Positions 1 through 10,500 of a stretch of DNA of 64,000 nucleotides are shown piece by piece. Below the pieces are notes generated by a model. It had not been told where the DNA came from. It ran no database searches and saw only the letters and a list, made by a program, of their open reading frames with translations. The translations under genes and the position numbers were made by a program. The stretch is taken from positions 55,415 through 119,414 of the forward strand of contig DOAQ01000014.1 of NCBI GenBank assembly GCA_003506435.1. The letters run 5' to 3'. Positions within the stretch are counted from its first letter, which is position 1, and every line of letters begins with the position of its first letter. Source of the stretch: Prolixibacteraceae bacterium (lineage in GTDB: Bacteria > Bacteroidota > Bacteroidia > Bacteroidales > Prolixibacteraceae).

Positions 1-641
1 ATTACGATTACCCGGAAGCTTCGTACGAACGAAGGAAAGAGATCATTAAAGAACACGAAAATTACCAGAAAGGCTTGCTGTACTTTGTAAGCAACGACCA
101 GCGGGTGCCTGAAGAAATTCGTAAAAAAATGCAAAACTGGGGATTGGCAAAAGATGAGTTTACGGATAACGGCAACTGGCCGCACCAGCTTTATATCCGC
201 GAATCGCGCCGCATGATTGGTAAATACGTGACCACCGAAAATGATGTACTGGCAAAAAGTGAAGTTCCGGAACCGGTGGGGATGGGCTCGTATGCGATGG
301 ATTCGCACAATGTACAACGCTATGTAACGTCCGATGGTTTTGTTCAAAACGAAGGCGACGTGGGAGTAGAACCACATTCTCCTTATTCAATTTCGTACGG
401 GTCGATTGTTCCGAAGATAGAAGAATGTACCAATCTGCTGGTCCCGGTTTGTGTGTCGTCGAGCCACATTGCGTATGGTTCGATCCGTATGGAACCGGTA
501 TATATGATTCTGGGGCAGTCGGCAGCAGTTGCCGCAGCTTTGGCTATTGATAAAAAGATTGCGTTGCAGGAAGTACCTTATACAGATTTAAAAGAAAAAC
601 TTATTGAAAAGGGACAAAAATTATCATTGGACGAATTATAA
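1..641 (+). CDS. FAD-dependent oxidoreductase, C-terminal part (5' end outside window)
   Basis: The reading frame is already open at base 3 and has no stop before 641, so this is the C-terminal part of a longer protein. The visible residues match the end of the FAD-dependent oxidoreductase family PF12831. They include the stretch GSYAMDSHNVQRY and, near the end, the nucleotide-domain closing segment with SIRMEPVYMILGQSAAVAA, where the chain folds back on the FAD domain. The FAD-binding Gly-rich motif would lie upstream and cannot be seen. In Bacteroidota these proteins are usually exported and lie near glycan-utilisation genes; their substrates are mostly unknown. A second gene of the same family lies at 2144-5155, with a CstA-type transporter between them, so the three probably form one plus-strand unit. 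The TTG at 75 is not a real start because the frame continues upstream. Confidence 0.8.
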   Translation, partial: YDYPEASYERRKEIIKEHENYQKGLLYFVSNDQRVPEEIRKKMQNWGLAKDEFTDNGNWPHQLYIRESRRMIGKYVTTENDVLAKSEVPEPVGMGSYAMDSHNVQRYVTSDGFVQNEGDVGVEPHSPYSISYGSIVPKIEECTNLLVPVCVSSSHIAYGSIRMEPVYMILGQSAAVAAALAIDKKIALQEVPYTDLKEKLIEKGQKLSLDEL

Positions 642-701
642 AATTCTTTTTTATAATTTAGCCCGACTAATTTTTTCAGAACTAATAAACCTGTTTACAT
701 C

Positions 702-2129
702 ATGATCACTTTCTTCTCCTCATTAATCGTACTATTACTTGGCTACTTTTTTTATTCCAGATTTGTAGAACGCATCATTGGCGTCGATCCAAACCGGCAA
801 ACTCCTGCTTACACTATGACTGATGGCATTGATTATGTGCCAATGCCCTGGTGGCGGATTTTTCTCATTCAGTTTTTGAATATAGCCGGGCTGGGCCCAA
901 TTTTCGGGGCTGTTGCCGGAGCCATGTGGGGACCGGTAGCTTTTCTCTGGATTGTTTTTGGTTGTGTATTTGCCGGGGCAACGCACGATTTTTTTTCGGG
1001 CATGCTTTCTATCAAGCACAAAGGATTGAGCATTACCGAAATTATCGGGATTTACCTGGGAACGGGCGTTAAACAGGTAATGAGAGGATTTATCGTGATA
1101 TTAATGGTCCTTGTAGGCGCAGTATTTATTATGGGTCCGGCAAAAATCCTGGCTGGAATGACACCTGATTTCTTTACCATGACATTTTGGATATGGGTGG
1201 TTTTTATTTATTATGTGCTTGCCACTATGCTGCCTATTGATAAATTGATTGGGCGCATTTACCCGATTTTTGGGTTTGCACTTCTTTTTATGGCTGTCGG
1301 TATAACCATTTCCATGTTTGTAAAAGGGTACCAAATTCCGGAACTAAATATTTCCAGTATTCATAATTACCATGTCAATAGTGATAAGTTTCCGATATTC
1401 CCAATGTTGTTTATCACCATTGCCTGTGGGGCAATTTCAGGTTTTCATGCTACTCAGTCGCCATTAATGGCCCGCTGTCTGACCAACGAAAAATATGGAC
1501 GCCGGGTATTTTACGGCGCTATGATTTCAGAAGGGATTGTGGCCCTGATCTGGGCAGCTATCGGCATGAGTTTTTATGGCGGTCCACGGGAATTGAACGA
1601 TGTAATGACGGCCAACCAGGGGAATGCTGCATTTATCGTGAATGAAATTTCAAATTCTTTACTGGGTAAGTTTGGCGGGTTTCTGGCTTTACTCGGAGTG
1701 GTTGCCGCCCCCATTACTTCGGGCGACACAGCTTTCCGGAGCGCCCGTTTGATCGTAGCCGATTTTTTAAATTACAAACAAGGGCCTATTAAAAACCGTT
1801 TGTTTGTGAGTGTGCCTCTTTTTATAACTGGCTATTTACTGACACTAATTGATTTTAGTATCATTTGGCGTTATTTTGCATGGTCGAATCAGACACTGGC
1901 AGTGATTGTTCTCTGGACCATCACGGTTTATCTTGTTCAGGAAAAGAAATTTTACTGGGTAACATTGATCCCTGCTGTATTTATGACAGCAGTTACATCT
2001 ACTTACTTGCTGTTTGCCCCTGAAGGTTTTTCTCTTTCCAAAGAGATTTCCTATTCTATGGGGGCATTGATATCAGTGCTTTCGATATTGGCATTTTTCA
2101 TCTACAAAAGACGATATTTCGCAAGATAA
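702..2129 (+). CDS. cstA: CstA-family transporter (carbon starvation protein A), short form
   Basis: This 475-residue integral membrane protein resembles the carbon starvation protein CstA, a family linked to uptake of peptides or pyruvate. The N-terminal half carries family features: a leading hydrophobic helix, the segment MTDGIDYVPMPWWRIFLIQF (residues about 39-58), then glycine-rich helices with GLGPIFGAVAGAMWGP and GATHDFFSGMLS. About a dozen hydrophobic segments follow. At 475 residues it is clearly shorter than the roughly 700-residue enterobacterial protein and lacks the C-terminal extension; short forms are common in Bacteroidota. ATG 702 is the only sensible start, 60 bp after the upstream oxidoreductase. 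It ends 14 bp before the next oxidoreductase gene, which suggests co-transcription. The transported compound cannot be read from the sequence. Confidence 0.85.
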   Translation: MITFFSSLIVLLLGYFFYSRFVERIIGVDPNRQTPAYTMTDGIDYVPMPWWRIFLIQFLNIAGLGPIFGAVAGAMWGPVAFLWIVFGCVFAGATHDFFSGMLSIKHKGLSITEIIGIYLGTGVKQVMRGFIVILMVLVGAVFIMGPAKILAGMTPDFFTMTFWIWVVFIYYVLATMLPIDKLIGRIYPIFGFALLFMAVGITISMFVKGYQIPELNISSIHNYHVNSDKFPIFPMLFITIACGAISGFHATQSPLMARCLTNEKYGRRVFYGAMISEGIVALIWAAIGMSFYGGPRELNDVMTANQGNAAFIVNEISNSLLGKFGGFLALLGVVAAPITSGDTAFRSARLIVADFLNYKQGPIKNRLFVSVPLFITGYLLTLIDFSIIWRYFAWSNQTLAVIVLWTITVYLVQEKKFYWVTLIPAVFMTAVTSTYLLFAPEGFSLSKEISYSMGALISVLSILAFFIYKRRYFAR

Positions 2130-2143
2130 AATAACCGGCACCT

Positions 2144-5100
2144 ATGAAACGTAGAGATTTTATATACAGCTCGGCGGCTGGAACTGCATTTTTAAGTTTG
2201 GGCGGATTGCGTGCTTTTTCATCTGCCACTCCTGCCGGTCAACAATCATTTTGCTGCCAGTCGGAACGAAAATTGCCCGTTGCTTATACTGTTGATGTTG
2301 TTATAATTGGCGGCTCAACAGCCGGAGTGGCTGCCGCTGTGAAAGCTGCCCAAAGCGGGGCAAAAGTTTTCCTGGCTGCACAGGAACCTTATTTAGGTGA
2401 AGACATCTGTGGAACTTACCGATATTGGAGAGATGATAAAAATTATACATCAAATCTTGAAAAACTGATATTCCCGGAAGGTCTTCCAACTCCCATGCAC
2501 GTGAAACACACCCTCGACCGGCAATTGATTGATAATGAAGTCGGCTACCTGTATTCCAGCTATGTAACCGATTTAATTACTGATGAAAACAACCAGTTGG
2601 CAGGAGTTGTCATTTCAAACCGATCGGGACGACAGGCAATACTGGCAAAAGTGGTAATCGATGCAACTCCTCGGGCCATGATTGCCCGCATGACCAGCGC
2701 CGCATTCCCTGTGTACCCCGCAGGGAAACAAAATTTCAAATTCACAGTCATCGGAAATAAATTGGATAGTGGGAATAATGGTTCTTTCAAGGTTCTGCCA
2801 ATTCCAGTTCAGGTTAAAGATAAATCGTACCAGGCAACAGAATACAGTCTGGATATTGACATGAAAGATGGCTCGTGGGATTCGTTTGCCAAAGCAGAAC
2901 AAACAGTTCGTGATCTGACATGGAATTCAGACCAGGTTGAATGCAGCGATCTGCTTTTTCAGATTCCTCCCGACCGGATGGCCGGACAAAAAAGATGGTC
3001 GAAAGCAGAGGTTGATATTGAAAAAATAAACCTGAAAGTGTTTCAGCCCCGAAAAGTAGAACGTTTATTTGTATTGAGTGCAAATGCAGACTTGAGCAAT
3101 GAAGCTGCTGAAAGACTTTCAATCCCCGGAGCGATGATCCGGATCGGAGAACGAATTGGAGAAGAGGCTGCAACGATTTCATCGCAACTTGCATTTGCAG
3201 AGAAACCCCGTATAAAAGGTCAAAAGGTTGGCGGATTGCCGCAAGGCGACATCGGAGAATTGCTTGAAGGAATACGTCCGTCGCTGAACCAGGGATTTAT
3301 TTTGGCAGAAGAAACCAGTTTACCTGTCATCGGACAGTATGATGTGGTAGTAATGGGAGGCGGAACTGCCGGAGCGCCTGCCGCTTTGGGAGCAGCCCGT
3401 CACGGAGCCTCGACACTGGTACTCGATTACATGCACGGACTGGGTGGAATCGGCACCCTCGGCATGGTTGGCCGTTATTATCATGGGTACCGCGAAGGAT
3501 TTACAAACGAAGTTGACCGGGGTGTTAAAGCAATCGGAGGAAATAGCCCACGACAGAAAAAGCGGATGGATGAATGGGTGTTCGACTGGAAAACCGAATG
3601 GTTCCGGAACGAAATACGAAAAGCAGGAGGCAACATCTGGTTTGGCGTTATTGGCTATGGTGCATATATTGAAACCGGACGGGTAAAAGGAGTGGTTGTT
3701 GCTACTCCGGTTGGCAAAGGGATCGTGCTTGCGCACACTGTGGTAGACTCTACAGGTAGCGCCGATATTGCCATTGCAGCAGGCGCTGCATATAAATATA
3801 CCGATGCGGAAACTCTGGCTGTACAGGGAACCGGGTTGCCGTATAAAAAACCGGATGATTTTTATAATAACTCAGACTGGACATTCACCAACGACTCAGA
3901 TATGCTGGATATTTGGTCTACTTTCATTGTCGGAAAAGAAAAGTTTAAAGATCAATACGATATTGGCAAACTGGTACAAACCCGTGAACGACGGCGTATT
4001 GTGGGCGATTTTACCATCTCTGTACTCGATGTATATAATGGTCGAACATACCCCGACACTATTTCAATCCATCTGAGTTCCTTCGATACGCATGGTTTTA
4101 CCGTCGATCCGTATTTTGCACTGAAACCGCCAGCTCATTCCGGAGTTGATGTTAAAGCGTATGTTCCGCTTCGTTCGCTGCTTCCAAAAGGACTGGACGG
4201 AATTATCGTCACTGGTCTGGGAGCAAGCGCCCATCGCGATGCAATGCCGGTAATCCGGATGCAACCTTGCCTTCAAAATCAGGGGTACGCAGTTGGAATT
4301 GCCGGTGCAATGGTTGCTGAAAGCAAACAATTGATCCGAAACCTGGACATAAAAAAACTTCAGCAAAAATTGGTTGCAATTGGCAGTATTACTCCTGAAG
4401 TTGTAACGCATACCGATAATTATCCTCCCTCCATTGAAACAATCCAGGATGCTGCACGGAAAGTAACCAACAACCTGGAAGGATTGGAAACAGCGCTCTG
4501 GAATCAGGAACGGGGCCTTCCTGTGCTGGCTGATTTTTACCATATTGCCCAATCGGATGATGACAAGCTGGTTTACGCCCGGATACTTGGCATGTATGGC
4601 CAAAACGATGGTTACGAAAGCCTATTGAAAGCTGTTGAAAATCTGGATGAATGGGATGAAGGATGGAATTACCGGGGAATGGGGCAATTCGGAATGAGCA
4701 TGAGTTATATCGACAGTTTGATAATAGCGCTTGGCAATTGCAAGAAGATAGAAAGTGTACCTTCTATTATCCGGATGGCGAAAAAACTGACGAATGAAAG
4801 TCATTTTTCGCATTTCCGTGCCGTGTCAATCGCGCTGGAAACCATTGCCGACGAAAGTGCAGCAAAAACGCTGTACGATTTGTTGCAAATGAAAGGCATA
4901 ACCGGCCACGCAATGACTAATATTCAGAAAGCCATTGAAATGACACCGGACAGCGAGGTAGATACAAGCACCCGAAATAATTCATTACGCGAACTGGTAC
5001 TGGGTCGTGCATTGTTCAAATGCGGCGATTACAATGGCCTCGGGAACGGCATTCTTCAGGAATATTCGAAAGACCTGCGCGGACATTACTATCGCCATGC

Positions 5101-5155
5101 CAGCGGGGTACTCCAACTATTCCGAAAAGACAAACAAAAGGACGTGGTGCTGTAA
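2144..5155 (+). CDS. Exported FAD-dependent oxidoreductase with two FAD modules
   Basis: A protein of 1003 residues that begins MKRRDFI, a twin-arginine-like start, followed by a hydrophobic Ala/Gly/Ser stretch, so Tat export of a folded flavoprotein is plausible. Two dinucleotide-binding motifs are visible: VVIIGGSTAGVAAA near residue 53 and VVVMGGGTAGAPAALGAA near residue 400. Each is followed by family PF12831-like sequence, such as GIGTLGMVGRYYHGYREGF in the second copy. The chain is therefore an internal duplication or a fusion of two modules. The segment from about residue 740 to the end is helix-rich and repeat-like (HEAT-like), without a recognised enzyme motif. A glycan-derived substrate is inferred only from the adjacent polysaccharide locus. 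The first module is shorter and may have lost catalytic function, which sequence alone does not prove. Confidence 0.8.
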   Translation: MKRRDFIYSSAAGTAFLSLGGLRAFSSATPAGQQSFCCQSERKLPVAYTVDVVIIGGSTAGVAAAVKAAQSGAKVFLAAQEPYLGEDICGTYRYWRDDKNYTSNLEKLIFPEGLPTPMHVKHTLDRQLIDNEVGYLYSSYVTDLITDENNQLAGVVISNRSGRQAILAKVVIDATPRAMIARMTSAAFPVYPAGKQNFKFTVIGNKLDSGNNGSFKVLPIPVQVKDKSYQATEYSLDIDMKDGSWDSFAKAEQTVRDLTWNSDQVECSDLLFQIPPDRMAGQKRWSKAEVDIEKINLKVFQPRKVERLFVLSANADLSNEAAERLSIPGAMIRIGERIGEEAATISSQLAFAEKPRIKGQKVGGLPQGDIGELLEGIRPSLNQGFILAEETSLPVIGQYDVVVMGGGTAGAPAALGAARHGASTLVLDYMHGLGGIGTLGMVGRYYHGYREGFTNEVDRGVKAIGGNSPRQKKRMDEWVFDWKTEWFRNEIRKAGGNIWFGVIGYGAYIETGRVKGVVVATPVGKGIVLAHTVVDSTGSADIAIAAGAAYKYTDAETLAVQGTGLPYKKPDDFYNNSDWTFTNDSDMLDIWSTFIVGKEKFKDQYDIGKLVQTRERRRIVGDFTISVLDVYNGRTYPDTISIHLSSFDTHGFTVDPYFALKPPAHSGVDVKAYVPLRSLLPKGLDGIIVTGLGASAHRDAMPVIRMQPCLQNQGYAVGIAGAMVAESKQLIRNLDIKKLQQKLVAIGSITPEVVTHTDNYPPSIETIQDAARKVTNNLEGLETALWNQERGLPVLADFYHIAQSDDDKLVYARILGMYGQNDGYESLLKAVENLDEWDEGWNYRGMGQFGMSMSYIDSLIIALGNCKKIESVPSIIRMAKKLTNESHFSHFRAVSIALETIADESAAKTLYDLLQMKGITGHAMTNIQKAIEMTPDSEVDTSTRNNSLRELVLGRALFKCGDYNGLGNGILQEYSKDLRGHYYRHASGVLQLFRKDKQKDVVL

Positions 5156-5159
5156 TGGC

Positions 5160-5204
5160 AAAAAAAGAAGCTGAACTATATGTATGATAGTCAGCCTCTT
5201 TTTT
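5160..5204. terminator. Bidirectional intrinsic terminator between convergent genes
   Basis: An A-run followed by GAAGCTGAACTAT, a short loop, then ATAGTCAGCCTC and a T-run forms an imperfect long hairpin with A/T tracts on both sides. It lies between the stop codon at 5155 and the convergent minus-strand gene ending at 5248, so it can stop transcription from both directions. Confidence 0.8.
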
Positions 5205-5247
5205 GAAATTTATAAGAATTATTTACCTTATTCTTTCGAAGTATAGA

Positions 5248-6000
5248 TTAGTTTGATGCAGGTGCAAAATCATGAACAGTACCCGCAACATCTCCATCAT
5301 ACGTCATGTGGAATGTTCCGGCACATGCATTATATGTTCCTGAACCAACACATGTATAGTTTTTCCCATCACCCATTTTGAGTACTTGAGATGGCATCGT
5401 TACAGTACCTTTTACAGGATCAAAATCATAATAAGCCAAGTCATTGGTCCAATCCCAGAAATTTGTAACCCAAATTCTGTTTGACACTGTTGGATCTTTG
5501 GTGATTGTAGTCGCATATGCACCATAACCAGCTTCCGTAATAATATAATTTCCAAGGAAATCATTAATATTTAGTGTGCATAATCTTTGCATGTTAATGG
5601 TTATGTTACTTCCGGTGAACAAGCCCTCCTGAGATTCAAATCCCAATACCAGTTTTTTCCCGGTATCGCCAATATTTACATCAGAAATACCAACGGTAAA
5701 TGCACCAACATTTGAATCTGCGGGTACTGTAACTGATGTAGGAACATCGTAAGACGCCGGGTCTGCTGTTGATGCTGCATTCACTTTTATATTGAATACT
5801 CTGTCAGAGCCCGAAAATTGAGTTGTGTAAATTTTGATTTCGCGATTTGCAGTGCTGTTTTTCTCAACTATCATATTGGCAGAACTACCTTCAAAAGATA
5901 CATAATTGATATCTTTAGTGCCTCCCTCGATTTCATCCGAACAATTGTTGAATGCAAATAACGAGAGTATAAGCATCGATATGCAGGTTATTTTTTTCAT
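5248..6000 (-). CDS. Surface lipoprotein at the end of a SusC/SusD operon
   Basis: This 250-residue protein begins with a lipoprotein signal ending LFAFNNCSDE, with Cys at about residue 20 and an acidic +2/+3 region typical of surface-exposed Bacteroidota lipoproteins. Residues about 30-125 look like the beta-sandwich found in DUF1735/DUF4843-type proteins, including a PADSNVGAFTVGISDVNIG stretch. The C-terminal half is a separate beta-rich domain with many aromatic residues. It lies 47 bp downstream of a SusD gene and is probably a SusE/SusF-position glycan-binding protein. No catalytic motif is visible. It is the last gene of the minus-strand locus, next to a bidirectional terminator. Confidence 0.65.
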   Translation of the reverse strand: MKKITCISMLILSLFAFNNCSDEIEGGTKDINYVSFEGSSANMIVEKNSTANREIKIYTTQFSGSDRVFNIKVNAASTADPASYDVPTSVTVPADSNVGAFTVGISDVNIGDTGKKLVLGFESQEGLFTGSNITINMQRLCTLNINDFLGNYIITEAGYGAYATTITKDPTVSNRIWVTNFWDWTNDLAYYDFDPVKGTVTMPSQVLKMGDGKNYTCVGSGTYNACAGTFHMTYDGDVAGTVHDFAPASN

Positions 6001-6047
6001 AATTCAAAATATTTGTTTTTAAAAAGTATTAGCACAGTAGATACAAA

Positions 6048-7547
6048 TTAATCTATGAATGGGTTATTTTGTATTTCACTCTGCGGTATCACAAATGATA
6101 ACCTTGGATCATTATAAGGAATTGCCACACCAACATTCGAAAGATGGTTTGAACCTCTTACGATTGTTGCTTTATTCCGCTTCATAGCCAAATAACTCTT
6201 CCCTTCTCCCCACAATTCAATCCGGGTTTGAAGATAAATTTCATTAGTCAGGCTTTGACCGGAAAGTCCGTCCACATAATTTGCATTTGGTACCCGTAGG
6301 CTTACCAAAGCTTTAAGGCTTGCTTTTGCAGTTGCTTCATCTCCACTTTTAGCAGCGGCTTCAGCATTTAGCAAATACATTTCTTCAACTCGCATGTAAA
6401 CATAGTCGGTTATCACATTTCTTTGACCTCCAGTCACCCTGTTCGGATCATAAAACTTATCCGAAGGAGTAAGAAAGTAAGAAGAAGTACTGACACTATT
6501 GAATTGTTTTTTTCTAACATCAACTGCAGGAATCAAATCATAAAGTCCTTTATCAATAGCTTTTCTATCTCCGGCCCATTGATAACTATATGTATATCTG
6601 TCCATTTGTCCCCACCAGGAAACCAAGTCAAGACCATTATCAAGGGTTAAATCAACTCCCCACATCCATGAAGGGCTATTTACATTATTAAAACCACCTT
6701 TGGTTCCAACTCCGGTAAAAACTACTTCATCAGCAGGTAATAGCGTAAAACCACCATTTGCAATAACATCGGCAGTTAAGTTTTTAGCTTTAAGATAGTT
6801 GTCATTCCCTCCCATAAGGGCATAAACGTATGCAAGCATACCTTCAGCCACATACTTGTTTACTTCATTCTTTGCAGAACGATTGAAGCCATCAAGTAAA
6901 GAAATTGCATCGGTTAAATCACTAACAATTAGATCAAAAACATCTTGCGTTGTGCTTTTCGGCTGATTCTGCTGCAGTGGATCTGTATAAATAGGCAATA
7001 TCTCAGCAGCAGGATCGTAGCTGGTTGCAAACATCTGAGACAAGTAGAAATAACTATGAGCCCTCATTGCTTTTGCCTGCCCCATAATGTATTTATTTTC
7101 ATCCAATTCAGGAACAGCATCGTTACCTCCAAGTGCAGATATAACCGAATTGGCAGATCGAATGAGCCGGTAATAGTATCTCCATGGTTTGTAGTTCGTA
7201 TTATCCGTGAAGTCTGTATTATCCTGAAACTCTGTCAACCCACGATACCATCCATACGTACTAACGGATAATGCCATATCTCCTGATAAGAAATCAATGT
7301 AAATGTCATACCCTTTCTGACCGAAATCATCGTGATCCAAATCAGTTCCACCGGTACCCGTCTGAAACATAAGCGTATAGATACCGCTCATACTTCCGGC
7401 AATAACATCAGGATTATTTTTGGCAGCTTCAGCAACCTGTTGTTCCGTAAGGAACTCTGTTGGCTGAACTTCCAGAAAATCTTTGTCACAACCCGTAAGG
7501 CCAAATAGTAGCAGGGCTATAAAAGATATGCTATATATTTTTTTCAT
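6048..7547 (-). CDS. SusD/RagB-family nutrient-binding outer membrane lipoprotein (pair 3)
   Basis: At 499 residues, with a signal ending LLLFGLTGCDKDFLEVQPTE, this has the typical SusD start (lipobox Cys at about 20, then D-F-L-E-x-x-P-T). The tetratricopeptide-like core shows IRSANSVISAL and MRAHSYFYLSQMFA near residues 130-170, matching the RagB/SusD family. The C-terminal part has the common VEEMYLLNAEAAAKSGD and IELWGEGKSYLAMKR elements. SusD proteins sit as lids on SusC transporters and bind the oligosaccharide at the cell surface. The partner SusC gene ends 37 bp upstream. The bound glycan cannot be read from the sequence. Confidence 0.95.
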   Translation of the reverse strand: MKKIYSISFIALLLFGLTGCDKDFLEVQPTEFLTEQQVAEAAKNNPDVIAGSMSGIYTLMFQTGTGGTDLDHDDFGQKGYDIYIDFLSGDMALSVSTYGWYRGLTEFQDNTDFTDNTNYKPWRYYYRLIRSANSVISALGGNDAVPELDENKYIMGQAKAMRAHSYFYLSQMFATSYDPAAEILPIYTDPLQQNQPKSTTQDVFDLIVSDLTDAISLLDGFNRSAKNEVNKYVAEGMLAYVYALMGGNDNYLKAKNLTADVIANGGFTLLPADEVVFTGVGTKGGFNNVNSPSWMWGVDLTLDNGLDLVSWWGQMDRYTYSYQWAGDRKAIDKGLYDLIPAVDVRKKQFNSVSTSSYFLTPSDKFYDPNRVTGGQRNVITDYVYMRVEEMYLLNAEAAAKSGDEATAKASLKALVSLRVPNANYVDGLSGQSLTNEIYLQTRIELWGEGKSYLAMKRNKATIVRGSNHLSNVGVAIPYNDPRLSFVIPQSEIQNNPFID

Positions 7548-7584
7548 AATAACAAATTTTGCTGTAATTTATAATCTGTGTTTT

Positions 7585-10500
7585 TTAGAATTTAACCTTT
7601 AAGCCCAAAGTATATGTACTCAAAGGAGAGTATCTGTACATATCAGAAGTACCAGCCTCATCTGTCGAAGGATTAAATCCGTCTCTTGCACTCAGCAAGA
7701 ACAAGTTATCACCTGATACAAAAACATTGAGAGAAGACATTTTCAATTTATCCGTAATTTGTTTTGGCACAGTATATCCGATCCGAACATTATTCAACGA
7801 CAGGAAGTCTGATTTTGTGATGAACCGTGTTGAATTACTGTTTACATTAATATCATAGTTACTGGATAATCTGGGTACATCGGTAATGTCACCAGGGTTT
7901 TGCCATCTGTCCCGAATATCTGTCGACCAGTTGTTTCCGCCAATGACATCATTGCTCATTAAAATCGCGTATGCACGATCATAAGCATAACCTCCCAAAC
8001 TATAAATAAACTGGGCAGAAGCATCAAAGTTCTTAACCTTGCCTTCTAATCTGAAAGCGCCACGAAGCTTAGGAATAGCTGATTTGTTGACATATTTCTG
8101 GGTTGCATTCGCATAGGTTTTTGTAGTGGTCACACTGATTTCATTATCAGGATTCGCGGTTGTATATTCGAACAGAGAAGAAATTCCTTCTCCTGAATCC
8201 AATACACTGTTTGCATTTGCATCATGATAATATTGATACCACATCGCTGTACCATTGGCAGGATCTACGCCAGCCCATTCTCTTACATAGAAATCATACA
8301 ATGAATGACCTTCTGCCCTACCAAACCGGACATCAATATCCAATACTTTTGGCTCGCCGGTAGCCGGGTCAATAGGCATTGTTATAAGTTTGTTCGACAA
8401 CATCTCTCCATTAACGGTAACATTAAACTCATAGTCTTTTTTGTCGATAATATGAGCCGTAAAATCAAATTCAAGACCCGAGTTTCTTAATACGCCATCA
8501 TTAACTGTCATAAGCGCATACCCTACAGAAGGACCAACACGTCTGTCGAAAAGAAGATTTTCGGTATTCTTCAGGTAATAATCGATTGTTCCTTCCAAAT
8601 ATTTCCCGATGCCAAATTCAATACCTGTCTGGAACATTTTTGATGTTTCCCAGGTTAAGTCGGGATTACCAATATCGCGGGCAGAAATAGAAATTCCATC
8701 ATTCAAATTACTAACATCGAATGTATTGTATCCGGGATAATAACCAATACCGGCTTGTTCACCAACAACCCCGTAACTAATCTTATATTTTAAGAAATTT
8801 ACAAATGGCAGATTCTGCATAAATGATTCTTCTGTAAGAACCCACGAAAGACCTAATGAACCAAAATTATCCCACTTGTTGTCACCTACAAATCGGGAAG
8901 AACCGTCTCTTCTTAATGATGCAGATAAGAAATATTTGTTCTCAAAATTGTAGTTAACTTGCCCGAAATAACTTTCCAGTCTGACCTGATCAGTGTAGGA
9001 AGTTGGAGGAGATGATACAATGATAAAGTTATTTAAATCGTCAATATCGGGGTGAACCATTTTGTGTTTACTCATTGTTTCAACTTTTTCTTCCCATGAA
9101 TTGCTTTCATGAGCGACCAATGCTTCAAGATTATGAACTCCAAAAGTCTTTTTATAGCGAAGCAAACTCAAAAAGTTGTACGAAATTAATTGTCTATTCC
9201 TTTTAAAAATAGATCCTCCCTGACCGGCAGCAGAACCATAGAAAGGATTATTTAAGCTATTATACTTCCGGGAATAGTACTGAACGCCAAACGTATTCTC
9301 AAAAGTCAGGTTTTCAGTAAACCGGATCGTTCCACCAAAATTACCGGCTCCCTGATATTGTTTGGTTTCGCTCCTGTCAAAATGAGCATCAGCAATTGAG
9401 TTAGTCAATGCGCCAAAAGCCCTTCCTACCCCATAGTCATATTGATTACCACCGAATATCGGATCAGCAACAATAGCTCCATTACCATCTCTTAAGAACA
9501 AAGGGAAAATTGGAGGAAGGTTATCAACAAACCAGAAAATACTTCCTGAGTCTTCCGTTTGACCATTGTTGTTTGTTTCAGTACCCGCAACAGTCAACTT
9601 TGCAGTAGTAGACAACCATGGTTTAACCAGACTTTCAAGGTTCATTGTTGCATTGTACCTTTTGAAATCAGAATTGATGATGTAGCCAACATCATTCAAA
9701 TAACCGAAAGAAGTGTAATACTTTGATGTTTCAGTACCTCCACGGAAAGTCAGGTTGGCTTCTGTTCTTGAAGAATTTTGAAAACCATAATCTTCCCAGC
9801 TTTCGGGGTCATACTTCCGTGTCACACCACTTTTTACCGTCCGTGTCGTTGGGTCGATAAGAGCTGCTCCTGTTGCATTCCATAAATTATACGAGGGCGT
9901 TATTCCTGATGCTGAAAACAAACCATCGTTTGCATACTTAATCGGATCAGCACTTCCACTGGCAACACCTTTGTTGTACATTGCTTCCCAGCTTAATCCG
10001 ATATATTCTTCAGGAGATTTTATGGTACTGTACCTGGGAAGGCCACTAACGTTCACCCCTGTTTTTATATCAACCTCAATAGCAGACGTACCGACTTTTC
10101 CTGATTTGGTTGTCAACAAAATAACCCCGTTGGCTCCCCGTGATCCGTAAATAGCAGTTGCTGTTGCATCTTTCAATATAGTTGTCGATTCGATATCATT
10201 CGGGTTAATCGAGTTGAGCGATCCAGAGAAAGGAACACCATCCAAAACATACAAAGGGTCCCTGTTTCCGTTTACAGAACCAAAGCCCCTGATTCGGATT
10301 GTAGCCGATTCTCCAGGTTGTCCTGAAGTATTGATAACCTGAACCCCTGCGGCCTCACCAGCTAAGGATTGGGAAAGGTTTGAAACCGATTTACTTTGAA
10401 TACTCTCATTTTTAACGGTTTTAACAGAACCAACGAATGATTGTTTGGTGGTGGTACCATAACCAACAACAACAACTTCATCCACCCCGATCATGTCTTC

